Shown: positions 11,495-22,462, counted from the first letter of the stretch. The stretch is 64,000 nt of DNA from Breviolum minutum Mf 1.05b.01 (GCA_000507305.1 DF239652.1:111440-175439); one strand, 5' to 3'. Numbers and translations are program-made. Notes: generated by a model not told the origin, from the letters alone.

Positions 11495-11698
11495 TTAAAA
11501 AGTGATGTCTTGAGACATCCCAGATCTGCTAGAAACGTTTTCTGTTTCTTCCCTTTCCATCACCGACATTCCGTGCGATCCGATCATCTCAAGACCAGCC
11601 AGCATCACTAGAGAGTCTGGATCGTTGGGATTGCTGCTCAAAGCTCTTTGCAAATCCTGCGGGTCATTGGCCATCTGGTCGGTCCACTCACTTTGACC
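11495..11698 (-). CDS. Terminal exon of unknown minus-strand gene
   Basis: An excellent acceptor (nine T then CAG) opens a 68-codon frame in phase 0 that ends in TAA after SGMSQDITF. The peptide contains SEWTDQMANDPQDLQ, ALSSNPNDPDSLVML and AGLEMIGSHGMSVM. The NPNDPDSLVMLAGLE stretch recalls helical TPR-like repeats, but one unit is not enough to assign a fold. It matches in phase with the exon at 12597-12745 (both phase 0), and with the exons at 13206 and 13734 probably forms one gene. Product unknown. Confidence 0.65.
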   Translation of the reverse strand, partial: GQSEWTDQMANDPQDLQRALSSNPNDPDSLVMLAGLEMIGSHGMSVMEREETENVSSRSGMSQDITF

Positions 11699-12469
11699 CT
11701 GAAAAAAAAAGCGACTAGTGGGAGTTATACAACCACAACACTTCGTTAATCTTCATAAATAGATGCTGATTGCTAATCACACCCAACATAACAAGTGAAT
11801 CAAAATGTAAGCTTCTTAACCACAAATTTGTGGTTAACTCACCAAACAAAAGGTTGCCTGGAAATGTAAGTTGTGAGTTCTGTGACCAAAAACTTTGGTT
11901 TGAAAGTTTAAGGCCGTTCCCCATCATGTCAATGCCGCTTAAGGAGATACCACTTGGCCAAACTTTCATTCTTTGCAGGCGGTCCTCCACCGTCATCTGT
12001 AGTTTTCGTCAGGTTTTTCCAAATTTTCCCCGAAGTAAAGATTAAGTCCCACATAGACAAGGATGTACAATTGCCTAAGACCAAGCTATTTATGTGCAGC
12101 TATGAAAAGGTTCAAGGTTCCCTACATTTTCTATAGAGCCCATTCTCATGTCCAGGGTCCACCTTTTACATCCCTTTCCCAGCCCATGTTTTGGGTTACC
12201 AGGTTCTACCCCCCAAAAAAAACTAGAGGACTTTCTCAAAAGGAATCCACCAGATTGGATCGAAAAAAAATCCGAAGTCAACCTCTTGTACCCTCTCGGC
12301 CCATCGCCATATGTGCCAGGGTCTAAAATCCTTATATTGAGGATGGTCATCCACCTTGAAATAGGAAATCCTTATATGATGGGTATATCAACCCCTACCA
12401 AAAGGGTTGATGAGTTTATCCCCTATTATATGGAAATAAATGGGAGTTTAGGCCCCAGCACATATATGG

Positions 12470-12581
12470 GTGTTTCCAAAAATAATGCTAACCCCCAAAT
12501 CATCCATTAAAAAATAGGGTTTTCCATTATTTTCACCATCCATTTTGGGAGGTATATACCACTATTTTTGGAAACACCCAT
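12470..12581. repeat. F8 TIR element
   Basis: GGGTGTTTCCAAAAATAATG at the left and CACTATTTTTGGAAACACCC at the right are mirrored. It lies 15 bp downstream of the donor of the minus-strand exon at 12597, so it occupies the start of that intron. Confidence 0.8.
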
Positions 12582-12596
12582 ATCAAAAAAACCCAC

Positions 12597-12745
12597 CTCT
12601 ACTGCTTCGGAGAACATGCCACGCTGCATGTTCGCCAAGGCCTTTCCGGTCTGCAGCAAAACGGAGCCCGAACCGGAATCCTCGGTCGGTTCGAAAGCCG
12701 CTTCCGCAATGGGAGGGGCAAGCAATGAACAACCAAAAAGGCGGG
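12597..12745 (-). CDS. Internal exon of unknown minus-strand gene
   Basis: The frame includes APPIAEAAFEPTEDSG, LLQTGKALANMQRGM and FSEAVE, then a GTGGGT donor in phase 0. G and C are strongly enriched at codon position three relative to the flanks. The 5' border is uncertain; an in-frame stop lies about 15 codons upstream. The next exon in the gene is the phase-0 terminal exon at 11495, and an F8 element fills the start of the intron between them. Confidence 0.6.
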
Positions 12746-13205
12746 CGATTTTTTTGTTTAAAGAAAATAGCTGGTGAGATCCAAATCGAAAATTTCTATG
12801 AGTTTGTCTGTTGATGATGCTTGTTCTTGTTTTGTTGGGGGGAATTTGTTAACTTAAATTCGATGGTGTGAGTTTATTTCTTAACTGTGGCCGGACTTTT
12901 TCAAGAAAGCAAGGATCAAGCTTGGGAATTTTCACCCAATTCCAAGGATCACCGCTGATTTGGCAACATCAACCAAGGGACAACGCCACTATAAACAAAG
13001 AGATGATGATCTGACAAAAAATGAGGGGGATTGGTATACAACCAACACATAGTCATCAATGACTAGATTTTATCTAAGAAATCATTGAAAAAGAGGTTCA
13101 AATCTTGAAGACTCCAACATAAACCATGAATCCTATTAAGTCTTGGACACAACCCCCACCTACAAACTGGAACCACCTATTTCTATTATATTGAACAAAA
13201 ACTAC

Positions 13206-13340
13206 TGCCTCCCGGAACATGTCAACACCGTCATCAAACACGGCCGTTTTTTTTATTCCCTGGGCTTCCCCCGACATCGCCCTCAATGGCAGGGAATTGC
13301 GAACAAAGATCGCAGTAGGTGAGGTACCTGGGATACGGAT
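13206..13340 (-). CDS. Internal exon of unknown minus-strand gene
   Basis: The minus-strand frame reads GTSPTAIFVRNSLPLR, AMSGEAQG and AVFDDGVDMFREA, ending at a GTAGTT donor in phase 0. The 5' border lies close to the F6 element at 13372; an AG of GCCAAAG between them is a possible acceptor. It likely precedes the exon at 12597 in the same transcript. Confidence 0.5.
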
Positions 13341-13371
13341 CTCTTTGGTGGTCTCTTTGGCTCCCAAAGGA

Positions 13372-13523
13372 TCAATGGTTGTTTCTGGTTCCCTTAATAG
13401 GTGGTAGGTGCCATATAATCACCCAATTGGCAATATGTAAGTGGTATATAAGTGGTATATACTGCCAATTGGGGGATTATATGGTACCTACCACCTATTA
13501 AGGGAAACAGAAACAACCATTGA
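13372..13523. mobile_element. F6 MITE with 5-bp target-site duplication
   Basis: A 152-bp, almost fully palindromic element. Arms of about 60 nt start TCAATGGTTGTTTCTGG and end CAGAAACAACCATTGA (one indel). It is flanked by the direct repeat AAGGA on both sides (13367-13371 and 13524-13528). No coding content, so non-autonomous. A second copy lies at 30729-30882. Confidence 0.85.
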
Positions 13524-13733
13524 AAGGAGGTGGATCTTTCGGGCAAATTACGTTAGTATACACCCTCGAGTAGAAACCGAGTAGAAACTAGCAATCAGGT
13601 CGTAGGCTGGAAAAACTCACCCATTCTTTTCAGCAGCGACTCAAAAATGGTGGATTTCCCATTGCTATGTTAATTTACCGCAGTGTAAGTCCTAAACCTG
13701 AATGTTTCGGGCATGATTGCGGCATTCCCTTAC

Positions 13734-13789
13734 CAATCAACCACGATTTTGGGGTGGCCAACCGGCAGCTTGGTCGCTGTAATTTGCAC
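13734..13789 (-). CDS. Small internal exon, product unknown
   Basis: Fifty-six nucleotides between acceptor CCACAG and donor GTAAGG, reading VQITATKLPVGHPKIVVD. Both splice sites fit the canonical pattern. Probably an upstream exon of the gene ending at 11495; it exits in phase 2, while the entry phase of the next exon is not resolved. Confidence 0.5.
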
Positions 13790-13846
13790 CTGTGGATGCC
13801 CGTTGTGTGTGTGTGAGTGTTCTTTTTTTTCTCCGTTTTTATCCCC

Positions 13847-13847
13847 N
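13847..13847. other. Ambiguous base (N) in assembly
   Basis: A single N within a T/C-rich tract preceding a poly-A run. It marks an unresolved base or collapsed gap in a homopolymer region. Confidence 0.95.
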
Positions 13848-13899
13848 TCCCCTCCCAAAAAAAAAAGCGGAAACATGTTGTTTTTTGTTGAAAACACCG

Positions 13900-15790
13900 A
13901 ACCAAGACGAAGAACGGTGGGTTGGAAGATCGATCATATGAGGGATTTCCACGAGGCTGGAGTAAAATGTTGTCTGTTTCGTTCCTGGACTTCAATCCAA
14001 TATCCTGTCATTCTATTGATTGTATCTAATGAAAAGGGGTGTTCGTAGGGGGATTATCCTGATTTAGATAAGATATGGTCAACAAACAATTTATCGCAAG
14101 AAAATATGATAGAGGATAATTGCTTTGGATTGCTTTATATCATCTCATCGATGTGTGAGGCAAGAAATAGACGACAACAACAACAACAAAAGTACCACAC
14201 ATAGGTTTCTCTCTGTAACTTCATGGTAAATTCCGAATCACGAATCTCGAACTCCATTCAAACTTTGGGAAAGGATCCCTTTTGAAAAGTCCCAAAAAAC
14301 AGAGGCCCCGACTCTTTCGTTTGTTTTTTTTGGGATTTGTGTAGGCAGGTGGTATCGGGTTTCCAAGGATGCTAGTTACCTTATATCCTCTATCTCGTTG
14401 GTTCAACATCAAGTCAGGACACCCTCAGAGTTGATCCCAACAACTTCTCACTTGTCACATCTGGAGATCTGGTGGAAAATCTCGCTTCTCTTCACTATGA
14501 AAAGATGATAAAAGTAAAAGTACATCCAACTTTTCAGAATGGATAACTTTTTGGTACTAAGATTTCAAGGTTGATGTATTTACTATTGGAAGAGGGGGGA
14601 TCCCAGTGACCCCAAGTCACTCCTTTTTCGAATCCCGCGGGAGTTGCAACAAATCACCTGTCACTCTCTAAAATGAGCTAGCCACATGGTTATGGCTCAG
14701 AAATTCTTTGAATCAGCACCCCAAATTACCTGGACGTCATTAACGGAGTGTGGTCCAAAACATTTGTTTTAAAAACTTGAAGCCATATCCACATGGGAAT
14801 CAATAAATCGTTCAGCTCAAAATGACAGAGAAACACATCCCAGGGCCACCCGCATCGCAGTCGGCGCGTTTTTCCCAGCTATGTGTTAAAATTAAGTCGG
14901 GCACAAAATCACTCGAATTTGGTTAAGTTTGCTTCTCACCTTAAGGTTTTTGGGTACTTTTCAGGCACAGCCGGGTACATGGTTCTATACACATTAGGAC
15001 TTAGGAGTATCCTAAATCTACACAAACAGAATTCCGGCGTCATAAAAAAGTAGAAAGTAGAAAGTAGAAACGTAGGAGTGCCAACAAAAGTGTTGGATGC
15101 AACTAATCATTCAATTTCAAGTTGTGTCTCAACACTCCGGACGCTCAATATCCCCCACTGGATTGTGGATGTGGGAAAAATATCTGAGGGGCCTTGAACA
15201 AGATGGAAAAAGAATGGTTTTGGGCCATTCCAAAAGAATAGGGTTCTCTTCCAAACAAAAACTTACGTGAGCTATCTCATATAATGTGTATATAATATGT
15301 ATATATGATGAGATATATATATATATTAAAGAGTTAATAATTTAAAACATTTTTGAAACGCTGACACCGAGTGGTTCATCAAAAGCTTCATCCCACATCT
15401 TTTGGTTGGCAGAGCTGCAGTGGGGCCCTAGCTTTTCCAGGACAGCTAGAGTATAATTTACCGGGTCCTGTCCCAGAAAAAAGTGATGGCCTTATTTCAT
15501 TATAACTCCTGGGGATGATCATGGATATCATGGACTTCATTTGATGTTGTTATTTCATGGTGTTATGGCTTGAAGCGACACAAGTGATTTCATTCACTTT
15601 TGTTTCGGAGCAGTGTTTCTGCCGGAGCCCTGTGCTTTGGACCCGAGACCTGTGGCGTCTCGAAAAAATCAGCAAGACTAGTATTCCCGAGCCAGATCTG
15701 CCCCACCGACTACAACACTGCCAAAGCAGAAGAACTGGGAGTTCTGACATGTTTTGCACACATCAGTAGTTGAAGTCAACGTCTTGAGAA
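13900..15790. other. Long stretch without a supported gene
   Basis: Mostly AT-rich DNA with TA-dinucleotide runs near 15290-15330. A minus-strand segment near 14830-14890 after the acceptor-like AACACATAG is open in two frames, and 15640-15720 has another weak exon-like patch on the minus strand. Neither is strong enough to call. Confidence 0.4.
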
Positions 15791-15798
15791 CTTGCAGA

Positions 15799-16061
15799 TC
15801 TCTTCGCATCTTTCTTCAAGAATCTCATCTGGCCAGTGCCCAAATTCCATTGTACTGAGTCTGTAAAAAATCTCAAAGTACACGGTCCAAAAGAACTGAC
15901 ATGGAAGGCAAAAATGGTGACTCTTGCAAGAAGAGATGACATGAACTTGGAAAGCATCATTTTCAAGGCCCATGTACATCTATCTGAACTACAGTCTACA
16001 TCATGGAAGCAAATTGAAACCACAGCTGGTCGCACTTTAAAAAGGCAATTTCTCATGTCCT
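15799..16061 (+). CDS. Internal exon, product unknown
   Basis: Begins after TTGCAG; reads DLFASFFKNLIW, then KFHCTESVKNLKVHG, TLARRDDMNLESIIF and TTAGRTLKRQFLMS, and exits at T|GTAAGG (phase 1), a strong donor. About 87 codons open, rich in K, L and S. The opposite strand is also open but with unnatural composition. No domain recognised. Borders are good to one or two bases. Confidence 0.55.
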
Positions 16062-16232
16062 GTAAGGAAGACTTCAACAATCAACGCCCTATAAAATGGC
16101 CTTTTTGGCAGGGCTCCATGGATGTTCCACATCAAAAAATCCAGCAATGAACGCCATGTTCACGATGTCTTCATGCATATACCCGATTTTTTTGCTAGGA
16201 CTTGGCAATGGGAACATCCAGTCACCCGCCCG

Positions 16233-16346
16233 TGTTGTAACAAAAAAACAACCGCGGCTCAGCTTCGCTGGGACGGCACACAGCCACCACCCAACTTGTC
16301 AGGTTAACAACCGCGCATCTTGAGGACGAGATGCATCGTAGATTCC
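16233..16346 (-). CDS. Candidate internal exon, product unknown
   Basis: After acceptor AAGGTGCAG the minus-strand frame reads RCAVVNLTSWVVAVC and RPSEAEPRLFFCYNTG before a GTGACT donor. Another frame is open for the first 14 codons and then stops, so a short terminal exon is the alternative. Confidence 0.3.
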
Positions 16347-16475
16347 TTCTGCACCTTGTCCGGATTTCAGGAAAATGCACCAATGGATTACCAAAGACAT
16401 ACAATGGACAATATCCCAGATCAAAAGTAGGGCTTTGGAAACTAGCTTAGTTTTTTTTGCCCGCCATCTTTTCAG

Positions 16476-16636
16476 AGGCTGTGTTAAATCTCAGGAAGCA
16501 GATCCGTTTTGGGCCTCCAGTAAATTTAAGCTCCACCCAAATGAAGGGGAAAGCGGAAATTCCCGGACAATGCCCTTGGACTCAAGGCTTAGGAACGCTC
16601 TTGAATGATTCAAAGAATGCAAACGATGATCATTGA
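16476..16636 (+). CDS. Candidate terminal exon, product unknown
   Basis: Acceptor CATCTTTTCAG opens two competing frames. One reads AVLNLRKQIRFGPPVN, then STQMKGKAEIPGQC, and ends NDSKNANDDH with TGA at 16634. The other reads CVKSQEADPFWASSK and ends LRNALE with an earlier stop. Both have coding-like composition; I favour the longer. Not phase-compatible with the exon at 15799 without an extra exon. Confidence 0.5.
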
Positions 16637-17004
16637 CAGGCGCGTTTTGCTGTACACAAATTTCAGCGGAGATATCTACTGCTGTTCAAATCAAAATCTT
16701 TGCCTAAATCTGGTGGTTAATTGCAACCTGAGAGCTAACCAATACCGGTGAAGTCATGTGAAGTCCATCCTAGTTGGTCCCACAACCCAAAAAAAACAGA
16801 GATTGGTGCCTCAGTGGTAAGGTGTCAATTCTTGATTACTAGCAGACGAACTTCCCATTGGTGCGGGTGAATGATGAAAAAATATGGGCTCTACATTGAG
16901 CATCCTCCAGTTCTACAAAGTGGGGTCACGTTCCGGTTTTCCTTCACGGTTTCATCCTTCACCTACAGCTGAAATTTATATCAAGACAACACAACACTCA
17001 ACAC

Positions 17005-17114
17005 TTAGAAACGACGTTTCAAGCGACGACTTCGGGCCTTGTAATCAGCCAAGGTCCTGTCATCTTCCAATTGCTTTCCTGCAAAGATCACCCTCTGATC
17101 GTCCATGGCATAGC
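17005..17114 (-). CDS. Ubiquitin-like domain, C-terminal exon (residues 35-70)
   Basis: After acceptor ACATCCAG the frame reads YAMDDQRVIFAGKQLEDD then RTLADYKARSRRLKRRF and stops with TAA. It aligns with ubiquitin residues 35-60 (GIPPDQQRLIF, AGKQLEDGRTLSDYN) and keeps the K48-equivalent lysine. After Y59 it diverges and lacks both the I61-L73 strand sequence and the terminal Gly-Gly, so the product could not be conjugated through a GG tail. The exon enters with two nucleotides (GC), which fits the one-nucleotide exit of the ubiquitin N-terminal exon at 23142-23223. Whether the two belong to one gene is unproven. Confidence 0.75.
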
Positions 17115-17459
17115 CTGGATGTATATATCTGATCCAACTGCGGGAATGGTCAGGGTTTTATACCGATTCCCTAAACCACACACACCTGGAACCAAAAAGA
17201 AAAAGGCCGAAGATGTTTGGGCCAAACCTATACCTTGTGGTAAGGTAGGAACAGGTTGATGATGGCTCAAAACGATTCTTCCAAGCATCGAGTGGGTCAA
17301 ATGGCATATGGGGCGCTCAAATGGATAAATTCATCACTAACTCCACCAACCCGCTCAAAAAAAAGATTCAAAAAACCCAGGCAGGTAGAAGCACACCCTC
17401 AGAATCATCCATTCTCAAAAACTCCCGGTAAAACACAAAACAAACTAACAAAATAGCAT

Positions 17460-17760
17460 TGCAAATGTGGAGATATCCCCAAGAAAAATCGGTAAGAAAC
17501 CGCCAAACCCAATCATTTTACGCCCCGAAACCTGCTTTCTCTTGGATTTGTCCTTTCACGCTACCAGAATCGCTGGAAAGTTCCGGATCTTTATACCAAG
17601 CTTTGGGCAAGGCCCAGAACCGCATCGGTGGTGCTTTCCCAAACAGACTGGCGTACCTCTACGGGTCGCGGTGGGGTCGACATTGGCCCATTGTCATGAC
17701 ATCAAGATACACCCAAATGGAGGTTTGGAAATCATTTTTTACCTTTTGAACCGGGTGATT
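17460..17760. other. Ambiguous coding potential
   Basis: Two plus-strand frames and one minus-strand frame are open here with plausible composition (plus: RIFIPSFGQGPEPHRW). No strong splice borders separate them. Recorded as possible exon sequence without assignment. Confidence 0.3.
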
Positions 17761-18077
17761 TTTAGGTTCCATGTTAATTTTCAAAAATATGTATTTTTTT
17801 TCGTGAAATTCGTGAAAGGATCCGTGTCAATTCGTCAATTCGAAGCCTCATTGTATTATAATTGTATACAAACTTTGAACCTGCCACCACACTAAGGCCC
17901 ACTGAGAGCTTGGTGAAAGCTCAGGTGAATAGGTAGCCCTTCATAAAATGAAAAGAATATCAGAATATGTACCGCTGGAAATCCACCATTTGAGTCGATG
18001 TATTTCCTATTGAAAATGGATAATATTTCATTGCCATATCAGTTTGCTGGGAGGGGGGGGGCGCCATCCCAACTCAT

Positions 18078-18178
18078 CTAGTTTTTGGTGGTTGAACCAC
18101 CCATTTGAAAAATATGCTCGTCAAATTGGATCATTTCTAGCGGTAGGTTTGAAAAGAAAAAATATTTGACACCACCAC
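18078..18178. repeat. F2 TIR element
   Basis: Begins CTAGTTTTTGGTGGTTGAAC and ends GACACCACCA. The diagnostic family core TTTGAAAAATATGCTCGTCA follows the left terminus. No clear target-site duplication remains. Confidence 0.8.
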
Positions 18179-18757
18179 ACACAATATTTGCGTGTAGGGT
18201 GAAAATATGCTTTTTGGTCAACGGAAAGGAATGCGGAATTAGAGCATCAAAATGATACGTAGTCTCCTGGACTTGTTGATTGCAAATCCTTACTAAAATC
18301 ATGGTCTTTTCCCAAGGGCCATTAAATTAAAAGGCCTTTGGAATTGCAGGGTATAAGTGAACAGGTCTGGGCATGTTGGTTTCCGGATTCCTTTCCTCAA
18401 CCGCCGGAGGGTGAGGTTCATTGAGGTCACTTTGAAAAAAACAAATACATGAAAACATGTTGGATACAATACCCTCAAACAATGAGGTCTTTTCAGACCA
18501 GCTTGCACAGAAAGCCAAGAAAACATACCTCAAAAGATGAGAAATCTATTGTAATGTAAGGGACTTCTGATGCAAACCCTGATTGCGGGGAACGATAGTA
18601 TCAAGTTGAATTGGAAGGATCACAATCCTCATATAGCAAACTTTTACCTGCAGTCTCCAGGAACTAAATCGAAAACCAGACTCTGTGGGTTTTATACAAA
18701 AACAATTTGAAGCGAAAACCCTTGAGTCAAAACTGGTACAGCTTTCCCATTAAATAC

Positions 18758-18892
18758 TGGTAGGCAAATATCCCGTCCATCAGGGCACTTCTTGAAAGTT
18801 GATAGATAGCGTTCGTCTCGATTTCGATCATCAGAGCGGGGATCGTGACAAATGATCTCATTCGTCAAGCGTTCGCAAAGATTCTTGTAGAT
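18758..18892 (-). CDS. Internal exon, product unknown
   Basis: Acceptor TTTTTCCACAG and donor GTATTT frame 45 codons (phase 0 to phase 0) reading IYKNLCERLTNEIICHD, PRSDDRNRDERYLS and FKKCPDGRDICLP. Charged and cysteine-containing. It joins in phase with the exon at 19830-20004, whose exit is also phase 0, across an intron that begins with an F7 element. Product unknown. Confidence 0.6.
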
Positions 18893-19703
18893 CTGTGGAA
18901 AAAGTAGCAAGGCATGCCACACCTTAGGTTGAAGATGAGAAATTCCCAAAGTCCGAATATTTCAAAAATACATTTAGAAGTAGAACTTGTAGACTAGGTC
19001 ACATAGGCTTTGATGGTCAAGTCAAACCAAAATCAAGTATAGCTGACTGCAAAGTGAAATAGATTCAATAATGCACAAATCCATTCCACCACTGGGTGGG
19101 GCACTTATTGGGGCTAATCTTCTGAACATCAAGATGCTTCACCTAAAAATCCGTCGAGTTGAAAAACTTGCCCAGGAATCCTCCTCTCCGTAAAAGCCTG
19201 CTTCTTCAAACCGCAAACCAAAAAATATGTTTTGACTCTGGTCCCCCACCCTTGAGAAAGCAGCACATCAACCAAACAACGTGATGTGCTCACATCATGC
19301 AGATTCACAACCAAACCACGGTTTACTGCTTTGCGCCTTGAGAAAAAAAAAGATCTCTATCTCATCACATCAAAATTTGGGCAGGGTTTGCTTCATGGCA
19401 ATTCATAGTTGGTGGAGGTAACCCCATGAGAAATCTCATCTAACGAATGCCTAGGGCCCTTGTACAGTATCACCAACTCCAGATCCAAGAAGTATTTTGC
19501 AAAGAAAGTGCAGCAAAAATGTAGAAAAAGTATCTATTATATTCCTATTATTAAATATATTCCTATTAAATAGCCCATCCTTTGTTGACCATAGAGTTTA
19601 CAATGTTTTGAAACTAACATGACCCTTAACACCTTCCCAACAAAGGAATGTCATTGTTTCATCTTGAATTTGCAACAAAAACTGCGTAAAGTACACCCCT
19701 TCG

Positions 19704-19829
19704 GTTGATGGTTCAGAAATCCGGTGATCACCAGTTGAGGTTGGTAGTTGAAATCCCATTATTTACAGGCGGGTTTCAAAAAGGTACATCCAACAGGTGG
19801 TTTTCTCGCCGGATTTCTGAACCATCAAC
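19704..19829. mobile_element. F7 TIR element at the start of an intron
   Basis: Perfect 21-bp terminal inverted repeats: GTTGATGGTTCAGAAATCCG(G) at the left and its reverse complement ending CTGAACCATCAAC at the right. On the minus strand the first two bases of the element are the GT of the donor for exon 19830-20004. No target-site duplication is evident. Confidence 0.85.
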
Positions 19830-20004
19830 GAGTTCCACTGCCAGCCGATCTTTTTTGATACGAGAAACTTGATCCACTTCCCAACTGGGCGAAAGCTGAG
19901 CTCCAGATGTCACTTTGGCACGTTTCTTAGGTGGCTCGTCCAGCACGGGTGGCCTGTCATCATGAGTTAAGCCGTTCATCACATGATTTGAGGATTTGAT
20001 GAAC
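19830..20004 (-). CDS. Internal exon, product unknown
   Basis: Acceptor GGGCAG; the frame reads SSNHVMNGLTHDDRPP, LDEPPKKRAKVTSG, QLSPSWEVDQVSRIKK and DRLAVEL, and then meets GT exactly at the first base of an F7 element. The EPPKKRAKV segment looks like a basic nuclear-localisation patch (inference). Entry phase 2, exit phase 0, matching exon 18758-18892. Confidence 0.65.
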
Positions 20005-20125
20005 CTGCCCTTTACTGTCCAAAAAAAAATCATCCTCACACCTATCAGCCATCAACTTACAAGATATATCAAGCCGCAATGGTTCAAGGTCTCAAACACT
20101 TCTCTCACCCACCCCCTTCCGACAG

Positions 20126-20224
20126 CTGAAAGAGCACCTGGTGTCTGCGTTCACTGCCTTCAAGACAAAGAAGCGACTGAATTCAATCAACAGTTCATCC
20201 AAAGAAGCCTCAGTGCTAAGTTGA
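20126..20224 (+). CDS. Terminal exon, product unknown
   Basis: A pyrimidine-rich acceptor (CCCCCTTCCGACAG) opens a 33-codon frame, LKEHLVSAFTAFKTKKR then LNSINSSSKEASVLS, closed by TGA. Good composition and a strong acceptor. No upstream plus-strand exon could be assigned. It lies antisense to the minus-strand exon region at 18.8-20.0 kb, so genes on opposite strands converge or interleave here. Confidence 0.6.
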   Translation: MKEHLVSAFTAFKTKKRLNSINSSSKEASVLS

Positions 20225-20906
20225 GGCTACGAATTTACAAGAGGTTGAGCCTGTAATAGGAAAGCCCTCCCAAACTGAGGAAGGATATGTTGCTATATAA
20301 TGATATATAATGTATATATGTGAACATCTTGATATTTATATACGTGTCACAAGTAAATCACCACACACAAGCGGCAGCAAACTCACGTGTGAAGGTTGCA
20401 ACCTCAAAAAAGTTGATTTGTTTTTACGATTTTGCCATCCAGTATTCCAGTATAGTCCTGGTCTCAATCCACTTCAAAAAAGAACAAGAAAGATCAGTTC
20501 TGACTATAATGGGAAACTCTTCTCAGAAGTGCGCGACAATAACACTACTATGGATCCTAATTATTCAGCCCAAAAAATGGATGGGGAGACGAAAAATGAT
20601 CTCCAATCGATGCCGTGCTTTTACCTTCAAGTTGATATCAATTTGAGCCAGCAAAAAAACCATCCAAATCCCTGGTTTTCACGAAATCCTGGTTTAGTTC
20701 AAAGAGCATTCTGACTCGGGGGCGATATCATGATCCCTACTGCAAAAGTCTGAATATCCTTTCCCCCTATACATCTTTAATAGGTATATCTATATATGTA
20801 TATGTATACATATATACATATACATACATATCTATATAGTATAGTAAATGATGTATATGTATACACAAAACACCCAACCTTTGTTGTTTTTTGTCTTCAT
20901 TTCAAA

Positions 20907-20992
20907 GCCTAGCAACACGATGATCCAGGAACACCAAGCGGTTCTCAACACCCGATGCTTGACAGCTCTGAAAATTCGTCACAACCTTGGAG
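20907..20992 (+). CDS. Candidate exon, product unknown
   Basis: After acceptor ATTTCAAAG the frame reads PSNTMIQEHQAVLNTR then CLTALKIRHNLG. The only close donor is GC-type (GGAG|GCATCT). Low certainty. Confidence 0.35.
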
Positions 20993-21539
20993 GCATCTCC
21001 CCCTACTCAAGATGGCTGAGCCCCTTCAGTGCAAGATGGGCCCCTTCAGTTGATATAATCCACATTAATCCACCATCAATGGCTGAAAATGAATGGGTTA
21101 CTGGGGTTGTTTCAGCCCTATAAGTGGAGTTATGTAACCCTACTTAAAACTGGTAAGGGCGCACTTGTCTTAGTGGCAATGGAGAAATTTCTTTAAACTT
21201 TAAATGGACTTAAAAGATGGTTTCCTCTACCGGTTTGAAGAAAAACTGAAAGAACCTTGCCATCCTGTGAAAGACCCTTCCAGGACGTCGGAAAAGAAGG
21301 CAAGTTGTTAAAGTCTCACGCTTGAGAATCGATCTTCCAAGCAATTGCAATCAGAAATCGGAAAATCATACGTTCCATATGCCATCTAAAGAGTTAGTTA
21401 GGTATTGGTCTACATGTGCACTCTCCACTATCAAGAAGTCTCACTTCATACCGTTTAAGTCAACAATAAATTTTCTCTCCCAAAAGCAAACTTGGATGAC
21501 ATGTTTCCAAGGAACCTTCATTTCCAAATAGTTTTTCAC

Positions 21540-21688
21540 TGCCATCCCTTCCGTGCTTTTCCAAAACCGCGCCATTTCCTTGGCCGCGGCCTTGGCAACC
21601 ACCGAAACCTTCCGATTCGGCAAGATCTGTGTTGTTGTGAGGCCCGTGGCACCACTGCTGTTGAAGCATTCCAACAGCAACGAAGGGC
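21540..21688 (-). CDS. Internal exon, product unknown
   Basis: Acceptor TTTGTTTTCCAG and donor GTGAAA frame 49 full codons: PSLLLECFNSSGATGL, TTTQILPNRKVSVV and AKAAAKEMARFWKSTE. The GC-rich third positions contrast with the flanks. Exit phase 0. It does not join in phase directly to the exon at 19830, so another exon would have to intervene. Product unknown. Confidence 0.6.
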
Positions 21689-22172
21689 CTGGAAAACAAA
21701 GGTGCCATTTAGTGGGGAAAAACTCATCAAGGACAAAAATTGTTGGATACAGTCGTGAGGTGGTTTTTCGGATCATTGAAAGTCGTCTTTTTTGCCGTAT
21801 AGCTTTTAATTTGCGACCGACAAACTTTGTGGCAGAAAAGCGTTTCCATCATCTCAAAGAAAACTTCTCTTACGAAAAATCACTCGGACCCACTGTGATT
21901 TCAAGATTATCCCATGAAATTTGCGATTTTGAGTTGAAATAAGGTTACTTTTTTTTTCCCCCAAGTCTGGTTTTACACCTCCCATAAATGACCTCCATAA
22001 AGGGCGTAAGTCTTAACTTCCTTACTAAATCTACTAAATCTTACAAAGCATATAGGACTCATCCCCATATTCCCCCTAGAGCTTTCAACCAACTTCTGGT
22101 GAAACAAATGCAGGAAGTGTTCAAGGAATCCATGGCGGAAAAAACGCGAGTATATTGCAGATAATGAAAGAC

Positions 22173-22270
22173 TACCCGAACTGAGAACTAACATATCCCA
22201 CACCACTTTTGAGTCGATGATTTTCCGAACTTCCCGTTTGGTGGGATATGTTACTTCCCTGGAGGGTAAC
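22173..22270. repeat. F1-related TIR element
   Basis: TACCCGAACTGAGAACTAAC at the left pairs with GTTACTTCCCTGGAGGGTA at the right; both contain the CATATCCCAC/GTGGGATATG inner arms. Confidence 0.7.
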
Positions 22271-22370
22271 CTTTGTGGAAGAAGTTGATTTTTTTTTGAG
22301 GTTCCTTACTGGCGTGGAATTTATCGAACGGCTCACTTCATACACCGGCAGTTTCAAAGGTATCAAGTAT

Positions 22371-22462
22371 ACCTTCCAGGAAATTAACATATCCCACCTG
22401 GGGAAGAGGAAAATCATCTTCAAAATGCCATTTTTGGGGGATATGTTAGTTCCCTGGAAGTT
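22371..22462. repeat. F1-related TIR element
   Basis: ACCTTCCAGGAAATTAACAT and ATGTTAGTTCCCTGGAAG form the terminal inverted repeats; the core AGGAAAATCATCTTCAAAA is shared with the copies at 38207 and 48707. Confidence 0.8.
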
